A stretch of 64,000 nt of DNA from Timema cristinae (Eukaryota; Arthropoda; Insecta; Phasmatodea; Timematidae). The position numbers and the translations under genes are program-made. The stretch's first letter is position 1. Each line of letters starts with the position of its first letter. Below the pieces are notes generated by a model, which was not told the DNA's origin, made no database searches, and saw nothing but the letters and a program-made list of their open reading frames with translations. The DNA lies in contig JBCFYV010000001.1 in NCBI GenBank assembly GCA_039000515.1, positions 17,399,928-17,463,927 on the forward strand, given 5' to 3'. Shown piece after piece: positions 55,040 through 64,000 of the stretch.

Positions 55040-55245
55040 TTTTATTAAAAAAACTATAGTGCGATTATCATTCTTATTGGAATTATTTTTGCGCTAGTGG
55101 AGTAGGGATGAGGTTAGGTCAGTTTGGAGAAAATGTACCCGCATTTACATGTAGAGAGAATAAAGCTAATAAAAATAACACCCTCAGAACAATAGGGTGG
55201 GACCTAAGCCTCTCCCTTACCGACCAATCAGACTAGTTGATTCTT
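55040..55245 (-). mobile_element. SINE B, strongly diverged
   Basis: Body (GGAGTAGGGATGAGGTTAGG, AAATGTACCCGCATTTACAT) and a weak head complement (GGTGGGACCTAAGCCTCTCC). Confidence 0.55.
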
Positions 55246-55255
55246 GACATTTAAT

Positions 55256-55560
55256 CTTATTATTATTATATTATTATTATTATTATTATATTATTAGCAC
55301 CACGTCTTACTACCCGTTCGGGTTATACGCACTTACGCTAATGTGTAATGGTAGGGTGATTGTGAGATGAAATGAAGGGCCTACAGTTTGACATGGAATC
55401 CGAACCACGGTGGCGGCCTGGCATTCCCCACATTCACAAGATGTCTTGTCAGAGGTGAAGGAAGGGTTTGGAAATCAGATAAATCTGTGCCGGGACCAAG
55501 GATTGAACCCCAGCCGCCAGCATAGAAGTCTGACACCTTACCCCTAGACCACCAGGTCAC
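55256..55560 (-). mobile_element. SINE A, full length
   Basis: Interrupted (TTA)n, tail (GCACCACGTCTTACTACCCG), body and complete head complement (CCCCTAGACCACCAGGTCAC). The flanks share only a short ATCTTA, so the TSD is uncertain. Confidence 0.93.
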
Positions 55561-55634
55561 CCCCAAAGTTGATCTTAAAAAAAAAAATTATACTATTTAA
55601 AAAAGATATTTTTATTAAAAATCGGACATTTTTT

Positions 55635-55885
55635 TAAACATTGTCTTACTACCTTTTCAAATTAAAAATATATATGGTAGATTACTCTAATGGGGTGGGG
55701 GTGAGGAAGGGATGAGGAGGGCAGCATTATAGAGGTAGTTTACCTGCATTTGCATTGAGGAAGGATGGGAAACAATTTTTTAAAGCCACCTTAATCAGAC
55801 CAGACTAGAATTCAAACTCATCTCTTAAGCAGGCCAGTCCTAACATGAGAGTGACGCCTTAGACAGTTCGACCACATAAGTTGCT
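55635..55885 (-). mobile_element. SINE B, older subfamily
   Basis: Tail (GTCTTACTACCTTTTCAAAT), body (TAGTTTACCTGCATTTGCAT) and head complement (GAGAGTGACGCCTTAGACAG, CGACCACATAAG). Confidence 0.8.
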
Positions 55886-56397
55886 TTGACTATATTTATG
55901 ATGAGAGATAGGAATAGCTGAAGAAACCAAAACCACGCGGTGTGAGATAAGGTTTTTATTGTTAAGGATAACCACCATGTGCGTTTAGTTCGTGGTTAGA
56001 GTGGGTCCCTCCCCCGCCTTACTGCCAAACTAGCATGATGATGGGGGGGAGGTCTACCCCCTCCCCCCTGTACATACCTTGTTGGTTCGTGGTAGGTCCC
56101 CATGCCTCCCCCCCCCCCTCCCATTCTATCGTTGTCCACGGGGCTCACCACACGCGAGCTTACAATCATCTGGGTATTATTGCGGAGTCTTTGAGCTAAA
56201 CCTCGTCCACTATAAGTGAAACAATTCCACACCTCCTCTCTTCTATTTCTCACTCTTTTTCTCTTTTATCTCTCTATATATTTAAAAAAATAAGCTAAAT
56301 CTGATTTTAGTAGATATATTTACTAAAATATATGCACACTTCATGAATATTTGTCATAAACTTAATAGCATTTGACAAAAAATTTGTAAAGTAAATT
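55886..56397. other. Stretch with C-rich patches, no element recognised
   Basis: C-runs at 56058-56068 and 56106-56119 make the minus strand G-rich; an 85-codon minus frame (55996-56253) has low complexity and no recognisable similarity. Confidence 0.4.
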
Positions 56398-56705
56398 TGT
56401 AGGAAACGCAAGGAAAGGTCAGTATTTCATTTTTTATATCAAAATTTATTAAGGTAAAAATTAATAAAATATTTCTTCAATTCATATATAAAGTTAAATT
56501 AACAGTAAATTGTTGAATATATGTCATGAGCTAGCAGTATTAGAATGGAAAACTTTTTAAATGAAGAGAAAAGTTGTCATTAAATTCCAGGATAACCTTG
56601 ATAGATATTCAACAACTGTTGATATTACCATGTGAAGAAAATTAAGCTCTATGTTTCTACTGGAGAAATATATTAATTTTAGCATATAAAAATATATTTT
56701 ATCAT
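56398..56705. mobile_element. Family D MITE, ends decayed
   Basis: Left arm GAAACGCAAGGAAAGGTCAG; centre AAGTTGTCATTAAATTCCAG; right arm ACTGTTGATATTACCATGTG and TTTCTACTGGAGAAATATAT. Confidence 0.82.
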
Positions 56706-56769
56706 AAATATTAGTTGATCAGTTGTCAACGAACATGCATTCCTGGATGAAGTATGCAGATAATATCCT

Positions 56770-56880
56770 ATATATTTTATATGATTGGTCAAGTGAGTGG
56801 TGGAGAACATATCACAGGCACCGATTTAACAAGCCCTGTTTACCATGGCAACACCACACGACACACCACTGAATATACCT
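56770..56880 (+). repeat. Element F fragment
   Basis: GAACATATCACAGGCACCGA, then CCCTGTTTACCATGGCAACA and CCACACGACACACCACTG match one unit of the array at 2983-3511, with a similar upstream GATTGGTCAAGTGAGTG. Confidence 0.6.
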
Positions 56881-57125
56881 TACGATGAATTAAGGGGAAA
56901 TATTTCGGAATCAACGTGGATGGCGTATATCTTCCTTCCATCCCTCAAGGGGACCCGAACTACGTGAGAGGAAGGGGAATCTTGGTGCTGAAACTCTCAG
57001 TTATCTTCTTGTTTGTGTGTGTGTGGATAGGTTTTTATATTTGTTATTATTTGGTTGGTACCTCGTAATGTCCTTCTGAAGTATTTAGATTTTTTCTTCT
57101 TTTTAGTTCAGTCTTAGATTGTCTA

Positions 57126-57359
57126 CAATAACCCCATGGCTTCTTTGGTGCTGACTGACAGCTCAACGCTGACACTGATGGCTTTGAAAAGTTACCAGAC
57201 CAAATTATGTATCCCTACGCCGAACCATATGATCTGCAAAAACATGTGTTTAGCAGCTGTTACTTCTGACGGTCAAAATTTAGGTATATAACTAAATGTT
57301 GACTGTCAGAAGTCAGCTGTGAGCTGTCAGTTAGCACCAAAGAAGCCATGAAGCTACTG
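57126..57359. mobile_element. TA-flanked MITE, family H
   Basis: Ends CAATAACCCCATGGCTTCTT and, on the minus strand, CAGTAGCTTCATGGCTTCTT; TA lies at 57124-57125 and 57360-57361. The interior (CTGCAAAAACATGTGTTTAG) matches the 31036-31256 copy in reverse orientation. Confidence 0.85.
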
Positions 57360-57361
57360 TA

Positions 57362-59062
57362 TTATATCTATATCACTGAATGAATAAACGTGGAGGGTGG
57401 TTAGATAAAACTATCGTGACTTAATAAGGTGGCGTAAGCGTGTGTTATGGTGGTAAAGGGGGAAAGTATGTTGTGAAGAATTGTCTTCTTTGAAAGTACC
57501 CTTCATTTACCCTGAAAGGTAGCACGTATACCTAGAATCTTACGAATATTTAAGGGCCAAACTTTAGTCCGTCAATGTACGACTACTACCTTTTATGGTA
57601 AACCAAGTGTATCTATTGGCATATCTAGTTTTTTTTTACCTGTAATATAAAGGATCTATTAAATAATGTGGGGTGTAATGTGAACGCAAGCTAAGATCAC
57701 TATTTTTGGCTGTTCTTTAAACAAAGATGGCATTTAGTCTAGAGCAATTAATAAATAATTACTTCAGTAAAAGCGTTCATTTAGTTATCAACACATAGTA
57801 ATCTCAGTAATAATTATTTTATCTGTTATTAGTATCAAGAAATTTAAATATCACTTTTATTTTACATTAAAATGTTTCTGTCTACATGATTATGATCATA
57901 ATGGTAGATAATCAAGAATGGTTTAAATAGCCATGTGTAAAAATTAAACTAAAAGTATCTACTTAACCTATATCTTATTTATTTAGGAAAAAAAAGAGTT
58001 AATCTTATAAAAATTGTAAAAATATAGATCTCAAGCCTTCCCCCCCCCCCCTCTCTCTATCCATTCCCTTTATCCTTTCTTACTATAAACATTTGAAATA
58101 TCATTCTTAAGGAGTAGCGATGAAGGCTTATAGGATTCTTATAGTTAGGATTGTGTGTATTGTGAAACGTCAGTATATTAAGTAGACCCTCCAGCTCCAA
58201 ATAAATGTAGAAATTAGGTTAATATATGCCGAAATACGCCTTAAATATGGATTTAAGAGTGAGCTATATGCATTTATTACTTTATATATATAATATATGA
58301 TTTTTTAAAGCTTATTTTATCCATATTCAAGATAAATTTAAAATATTCAAAACAAATTTAAAAACTTACATTTTGTATCTTAATGATGAATGTAAGTATT
58401 TTTAAAACCTAATTAAGTATTAGTAAATTTTCTAAATTATCTACTCAGAACATTAACATAAAATGTCTCTATCAACTATATAATTCAATATACATATACG
58501 AGTAGCTTCCGAAAATACTGAAGTAGATTTTTTTTCTTTAATAACTTCCTTTCTTTTAAAATTGTAGGGTCACAACGGTATTTTGTTAACATTAAGCTTT
58601 AGAAGCTAAAAAATAAAATAAATTTACATTTGGTAAAATTGTGGCTTTATTTTTTGTGAAGAATATTTTTAAATCCCTTCAACCCCCTTTGGGCAATATA
58701 AGCTCCAAGCGTAAGTTTTAACTATTACTTGTCAAAAAGGTTTCCTGGAAATTATACCTTGGTATATAAATTACATACTTGAACGATGTTTATTTGTTTT
58801 TTAGCCACTAAACTTTTCATGTGCGTGTTGACAGAACTTAATGATTAGTGTACTGACAGGATGGCGAGGGGGGGGGGGGGGGGGAGCAAAGGGAGGGATG
58901 TGTAACAGGTTAATTGAAGATAAATGACACGTCAGTCAGTTATCATCTTCATCCTCATTATAGTATAAGAGTATATTTGAGTTTCAGCAACAAATAATAT
59001 ATTTTATTTTCTCCTGCAGGAAAAAATAAAATAAAAAAATTATACACTTATATTTCAGGTCG
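57362..59062. other. AT-rich stretch, one long G-run
   Basis: No mobile element recognised. Seventeen consecutive G occur at 58868-58884, and a C-run at about 58040-58050. Confidence 0.4.
58868..58884 (+). repeat. Poly-G tract (17 G)
   Basis: An unbroken run of 17 G followed by AGC; potential G-quadruplex and a likely place for length errors. Confidence 0.85.
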
Positions 59063-59066
59063 TTAA

Positions 59067-59454
59067 GGTGGGAGTGTAGGGGACGTTATAAAAGGGCAGT
59101 GATTATACAGTTTTTATAACAATTCTTTTTTTTTTAGGAAAAATAAATAAAATATTTATCCATTACAAACAAAAGAGTTTAATTTTCTTCACATGGTGAC
59201 CTCAATATTTCTTGAATAACTGTGGAGTGTGTCCTGGAATTTAATGACAACTTTTTCTCTTCATTTTAAAAGTTTCTCATCTAATGCCGCCATGCTCAGG
59301 ACAGATATTCAACAACTGTTGTTGATATCACCACGTGAAGAAAGTTAAACTCTGTCTCAACTGGAGAAATATTATATTTATTTAGTAAAGAAAATACTTT
59401 TCTACAAAAACTGCAAGAACACTGCCCTTAACTCGCGTCACCTAAACTCACACC
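59067..59454. mobile_element. Family D palindromic MITE, reference copy
   Basis: 388 bp flanked by TTAA (59063-59066, 59455-59458). The left end GGTGGGAGTGTAGGGGACGT pairs with the minus-strand right end GGTGTGAGTTTAGGTGACGC. Inverted arms extend inward through TTTTTATAACAATTC, TTTAATTTTCTTCACATGGT and the matching GATATCACCACGTGAAGAAA, so most of the element can fold into one long hairpin with a ~100-bp central part (GGAATTTAATGACAACTTTT). TTAA targets suggest mobilisation by a piggyBac- or Kolobok-type transposase; the ends differ from the TTAA element at 22386-25829. Confidence 0.93.
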
Positions 59455-59544
59455 TTAACATGAACGGATTTCAAATACTCTTGGTTCATATCTTGTAGAA
59501 TAATGGGATTTATTTAATTGTCGTATTAATAATATTGTTAAACA

Positions 59545-59752
59545 AAAGCCGCTTCCAAGGCATCACTCTCGCACTACACAGTGACAGGGAGATGAAGGTT
59601 CTAATTCCAGTCAGATGTACCGAGCGAGGAGTTGTTTTTTTACCTTATTCATATTTCATGCAAATTCGGGTACGCCTTTGTCTAAATACAGCCTTCTTCA
59701 ATCTATTGCATGTTTTGTATAGCCTAAACGTGTAGTAAGACGCGGTGCTAAA
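59545..59752 (+). mobile_element. SINE B, 5' end decayed
   Basis: Head side (CATCACTCTCGCACTACACA), B box AAGGTTCTAATTCCAGTC, body (GGTACGCCTTTGTCTAAATA) and tail (CTAAACGTGTAGTAAGACGC). Confidence 0.82.
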
Positions 59753-59777
59753 GACAAGTGATTTATTATGACATGAA

Positions 59778-60036
59778 GGACCCACCTTGGTGGCACAGTT
59801 AGCAAACGCGCTGGTTTCGTGTTGAGTTAGACGGCCGAGAACGAGGAGATTGAGGTTTGAATCTCGGTCGGGTGAACTAGGGGTGGTTCTTCCTAAATGG
59901 TTTTCCACTCTCCCTCCACGCTAGTGCAGGTTCACTTCCTCTGAATTTCAACCATCCTAATTCCTAATCCATTAGCGTAATTAGTACTTAAGCGTATAAT
60001 ACGAACGGGTAGTAAGACGTGGTGCTAAATAAAAAA
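59778..60036 (+). mobile_element. SINE B, full length, young subfamily
   Basis: Head CCTTGGTGGCACAGTTAGCA, B-box region GGTTTGAATCTC at 59854-59865, linker (GGTGGTTCTTCCTAAATGGT), body (CCACTCTCCCTCCACGCTAG), tail (ACGAACGGGTAGTAAGACGT) and an A/T-rich end. Same subfamily as 29358-29630. Confidence 0.95.
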
Positions 60037-60045
60037 TAATATATT

Positions 60046-60081
60046 GTTATTATTATTAGACCCGCGTCTTACTACCCTTCG
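60046..60081 (-). mobile_element. SINE tail fragment
   Basis: TTATTATTATTAGACCCGCG and TCTTACTACCCTTCGG correspond only to the shared 3' tail; nothing of a body follows. An extreme 5' truncation is likely. Confidence 0.75.
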
Positions 60082-60284
60082 GAAAAAAATAATAATATTA
60101 TGACCTGAAACGCAGTGCAGTGAGTGACCTCCAAATATTTTCTACGTTACTTGTTTTTACACGCCTTAACTATCTACTTCTTTCCACTTTTGAGACCTAA
60201 GCAATTTCTTGGATTTAATTTAACAACTTAGCAGCCTTTATTTCACCCTAAGAATTATTTTTAAATTTAATCTATTTGAGTTAG

Positions 60285-60578
60285 GTATTTAACGTGCACT
60301 TTCTGAACCGAATGATTAAATCAGCGCACGAATATCTCTATAAGCGAGAACGAAAGGTTTGACCAATTTAGCCGAGAAAATTATTTTCACACAACTTTCG
60401 GAGTTATTTTACATATCAAAATTTACATGAGACTTAACTGCTTTACCTCTCTCCTTAGGAAGTTGTGCTACTAAATTTTATTGCTAAAAATTATCCGTCA
60501 ACCCCGGTTGAGTTTGAACCCACGAACAACGGGTCTCTGAGGTGAGCACTGTACTCCATTACACCAAGAACATCAATG
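60285..60578 (-). mobile_element. SINE C
   Basis: 3' end (GGTATTTAACGTGCACTTTC), CTATAAGCGAGAACGAAAGG, and head complement (GAGTTTGAACCCACGAACAA, GGGTCTCTGAGGTGAGCACT, ATTACACCAAGAAC). Confidence 0.9.
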
Positions 60579-61221
60579 TCAACATAATCCTAACAGGCCG
60601 GCTAACTTCCTGAAATTCCTTCCACTCATCTCTCTCCCCCCTCCCCCCTAAATCTAACTAACACCAAGTAGAAATTTAGTATGACCACTCAAACCTGTGT
60701 TTCGTACCTTTTCACATCAATAATGATTGTCACCATTTCATAAGGAAGCTTTAGTGAAACTAAAAAGAGGGTATAAGATTGAATACCTCTCAGGATCTAT
60801 TTTAAATTATTTCAGATCATGGAAAGTAATATTTTTCACCTTAGTAATTGAATATAAGATCTGAGCTACGTAGCACTAGCACTGTAGTTATAGCTCCCGG
60901 TGGTAAGCCAGTCGACCTCACTGGCACTTACGACGTTCTCTGCCGGTTGCCTATGTTTTTAGGAGCGACATATGGAAGCCCCCTCCCCCCCCCCAGACAC
61001 ACACACAAAGCGTGCAGGTGCTAGTACAGCAGATGGAGTACAAGACTAACTTACCTGTTAGGTTGATATACCTGTCTCCAGGTGATTGCTGCAACAGTTT
61101 ACTTAGCATTCACAATCCTAATCCTTCTCTCTTAGAATACACATTTTAACTAGTTTACGTTTATGGTCGCACATAATTGACGGTTCCCTTTTATTTTTAG
61201 TATGCTTTTATTTATCTTCCG

Positions 61222-61270
<49 letters not shown>

Positions 61271-63152
61271 ATGTCGTAAACCTTTGATCGAGTTATACCA
61301 ACCGAGTAGCCACCGTCTGCTGGCGAAGATAGTGCTACTTTTTCATTCAAATATCTCCTAATTTGTCCTCACGAGGCTGAGAGAGCTACCTCGACTCAGA
61401 CTCTGCCTTACAGAAGAATCTTGAAGAACCAGGGATCAAACCCAGGACTTCTGGATTCATATCCATGAACATTGACCACTCCCTAAGATAATCCAGTTAT
61501 AAGGTACTATTCCCAACAAAAATTAACCATTAATAAAAATAAATTATGAATAAAATAACTTCGATTAACTGATTCCCTAGCTAAAATTATTAAATGCAAA
61601 GTTAAAATATTTGTAAGATTAATCTTTAATAAATAATATCTACAACCTAAGAAATAGCTGAAATGACATAAAAATTATCACTTAACCAGCATTAAAAAAT
61701 CAGTATTACTAGAATAATTGTCACTACAATTTCTTACCTAAACTCAAATAAATTAAAATCTATATTCTCTAAATATAATATTTTAATTTTAATACACTAG
61801 GGCTCGCTCTTATGACTTGATTCCCGGATGGATATTAATCTTGCCTATACATATTTTTATCTGGCTGATAAGTCAAAACTGCGTCCTATGTCCACCAGAT
61901 AGTTTATCAGTCATATAAAATGTTATATTCATTAAATTTTTATCGGGAGGTTTAAGTACCTGATACCTTCTATTATTATCTAAGAGTTAAAGTACTCGTT
62001 GCCATTGTAACTAGTCAACATTATGTGTTAATCAACTTTTGGAAGTTAGATCTATTGATAACATTTTTTTTTAGTGAACCTTAAATGTTTATAAATTTAT
62101 TATCAAAATTGTTTGAAATATTTTTTTATTGAATTGGGTTCATAAACTTAGCACAAGAGAAGATTTAACACAACAATGATTTAAAACACTATAGGACTAA
62201 AGTAAATGATTTGATTCTTTCCTATTTTTTGAGCGTCATTGTCGAGTCGCAATAAAATAATAAATTAAGATTCACTTTTGGATCCGACTTGACCTTTTTC
62301 TTAGGCATGATTTTTGATTCAGATTTGGATTGAATCAGTTAGCCAAGATTCCACTTGGTTTCTAAATTGGTAATTTTTGATTCGCTCAAGCATATACAAT
62401 TATTTATTAATTAATTATATGCTTTCAATTGAATAAGAAGCACTAAAGTTCAAAGCCATCATTATATGTTTGCACAATTGCAACCAATGTTCGAAACTTT
62501 AACACTGAGGATCCAAGTGAAATAAAATATAGACGAATTGTAATTAATATATTTTTTAGTGTAGAAGTATACCATATAAATGATTCGTGTCTCATTCCTG
62601 GTTATGTTATTATTAAAATGTGTATTTTTAAACAGTACAAAAATACCAATGCGTATAGCTTTATTTTATATAATTTAGGTATATTTTTATGCTCTGATGA
62701 AGCCTAATAATGTTTTGTTTAATTAATCATATAATTATACTTAAAGTTAAGATTCGTACAGCTTTTAATTTAGCTCATTATTTATTTTCAATAAGAAAAT
62801 TTGGTGTGTTCAACAACCAAGTATGTTTTTTTGATACATAATGTAGTGATCAGACGTGTCAGGATTATTCAGTAGTTATGTGTTTTTGAACGAGAGTGTA
62901 CAACACTTCGAGCACAGTTTGCTTCAAAAAACTGTAACTAAGCTAAAATTACTTATTCCTCTACAAAGTTATAGAAACCTGGATATATCTTTGTAAGACG
63001 AGTTGGTTATTACTCCTCTATTTCATTAATAACTTAATTTAATTCGTCAACTTAAAGCAACAACACAGGGAGATATTCCGCCATGTTTGATCGTTGGTAG
63101 ACCAAGGAATGAGGTCAGACACGTTACCAACCTTGCTTGGTCGGCATGAAAA
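60579..63152. other. Long stretch without recognised element
   Basis: Contains CTCCCCCCTCCCCCC-type C-rich patches (60640 and 60980), a (TA)n run (61227-61262) and a weak tRNA-like segment on the minus strand (61395-61490). 61500-63050 is strongly AT-rich and holds nothing I recognise. Confidence 0.4.
61227..61262. repeat. (TA)n microsatellite
   Basis: About 17 uninterrupted TA units followed by CACACA. Confidence 0.95.
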
Positions 63153-63154
63153 TA

Positions 63155-63230
63155 CACTAGACTCGCGATAATCCGGCCTTCTGTATTAACCGGCCCGGTC
63201 CACGTGTTAACAAGTGCATTTTAAAACAAA
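63155..63230 (+). mobile_element. Single terminus of a pogo/Tigger-like element
   Basis: After a TA (63153-63154): CACTAGACTCGCGATAATCC followed by GGCCTTCTGTATTAACCGGC. This matches the usual pogo/Tigger end (CAGTNGACTCTCGATNATCC GG). No partner end was found before the next element at 63290. Confidence 0.65.
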
Positions 63231-63289
63231 CTGGTACATATCCACTATAAAAATTTACTGAGTTTATAATGTGACACATTTGACGCTAT

Positions 63290-64000
63290 CAGGGTTCATA
63301 CGGTCCTTGAAAGACCTGGAATTTAATGTGTCTCTGTTCAAGGCCTGAAAAAATCCTTTAATTGCTCTAGGCCTTTAAAAGTCCTGGAATTTCCTGTTTC
63401 AACATTTATTTTTGATATGGTTGTGAAGAATGGCTGTAAAGACCACGATTTAGATGCACTGGGGCGTGAAATATCTAGCTTAAATATAGTCGCGCCCGTG
63501 GTTGGATCTCTTACAAATGCACTAGCGCTACTGTCAATGAAACACAATGTTTTCTTTAATTTCCAATATTTAAAAATACTAACGAAGTTGCTCTAAAACC
63601 GTCATTTGTAATAATTTATTTTAAGATTTCTGACTACCTATTAATACTTTAAGCACTTATAATTACAGTTTTAAACTAAAATGCCCGCTGATAGTTATTA
63701 GTTCATCTCACATCCACCTTAGCGCTTAAATTCCTGTTCAAGCCATACTAAAATATGTACTGAATCTAGAATAAAGTAGAAGTAAGTGACAATAAAGTTA
63801 GATTACTGTTTTATAGGCCTATCTGTTTATTAAATTTAGAGAAATGTTATTGTTTTCCAACTATTTAAAATGTGGTACGATTTATAATATTTTTTTTTTT
63901 CTATTAATATGTTTAGCTTTTGGCAGTACGAGAAATAGCAGTTTTAGTCATTAAAAAGTCCTTGAAAGGTCCTTTAATTTAAGCTTCATATGTGTGTAAG
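63290..64000 (+). mobile_element. Terminal part of a hAT-like element, running off the window
   Basis: CAGGGTTCATACGGTCCTTG followed by AAAGACCTGGAATTTAATGT resembles a widespread hAT-type terminus with repeated AGTCCTTGAAAG / TCCTGGAATTT words. The words return near 63380 and 63955 (AAAGTCCTTGAAAGGTCCTT), where the other end may begin. A 69-codon minus frame (63338-63547) is not recognised. The right boundary is unseen. Confidence 0.55.

Noticed and set aside
61395..61490. tRNA-like segment on the minus strand (CTGGGTTTGATCCCTGG)
   Set aside because: A B-box-like word alone; no second copy in the window and no convincing A box or fold.

Overview
The window looks like a piece of a large, AT-rich, repeat-dense animal genome, most probably an arthropod or other invertebrate. 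I see no host protein-coding gene, rRNA gene or functional tRNA gene in 64 kb. Reasons: no long open frame outside tandem arrays, many tRNA-derived SINEs with target-site duplications (TSDs), several classes of DNA transposon and miniature inverted-repeat element (MITE), decayed LINE and transposase fragments, minisatellites and microsatellites. The species cannot be named from the sequence. Family letters (SINE A, B, C, G; elements D, E, F, H, I) are my own working labels, built by comparing copies inside this window.

SINEs. SINE A (11 copies or fragments) has a tRNA-like head and a (TAA)n tail. SINE B (about 30 copies) has a different tRNA-like head, in at least three subfamilies. A and B nevertheless end in the same ~45-bp 3' tail, which holds a small ACCC-GAAC-GGGT stem-loop and the word TAGTAAGACGCGGTGCTA. 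This points to one LINE partner serving both. SINE C (5 copies) and SINE G (4 copies) have other tRNA-like heads and tails.

DNA transposons. 22386-25829 is a ~3.4-kb element with inverted ends at a TTAA-like target; it carries a broken transposase-like gene with a CDSASGQNKN motif. 26148-27060 is a Mutator-like derivative with a FLYWCH zinc-finger fragment and ten 48-bp copies built on its own terminal repeat; it sits in a SINE C with an exact 8-bp TSD. hAT C-terminal remnants lie at 36200-36486 and, less surely, near 33462-33600. Non-autonomous elements include a hAT-type one (6011-6579), a pogo/Tigger-type one (39267-39889), a long palindromic TTAA family D (11 copies), a ~120-bp hairpin family E and a TA-flanked family H.

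LINEs. Two C-terminal LINE tails remain, at 38468-38668 (minus) and 53272-53565 (plus). The first runs into a tandem array made of its own last codons and 3' flank.

Tandem repeats. A 44-bp satellite (20241-21400), a ~66-bp minisatellite (12891-13455), a ~33/34-bp GCCT-rich array (30318-30765), a 93-bp array (3152-3511) and the 48-bp array (26220-26715).

Layout. 0-12 kb: nested SINEs and MITEs. 12-20 kb: minisatellite, SINE B copies and repeat I. 20-28 kb: satellite, TTAA transposon, Mutator-like element. 28-44 kb: repeat I, GCCT array, hAT and LINE remnants, Tigger-like element. 44-60 kb: SINE B clusters and family D. 60-64 kb: mostly unannotatable AT-rich DNA ending in two transposon termini. 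The most informative theme is nesting: at least ten insertions can be ordered in time from interrupted hosts and TSDs.
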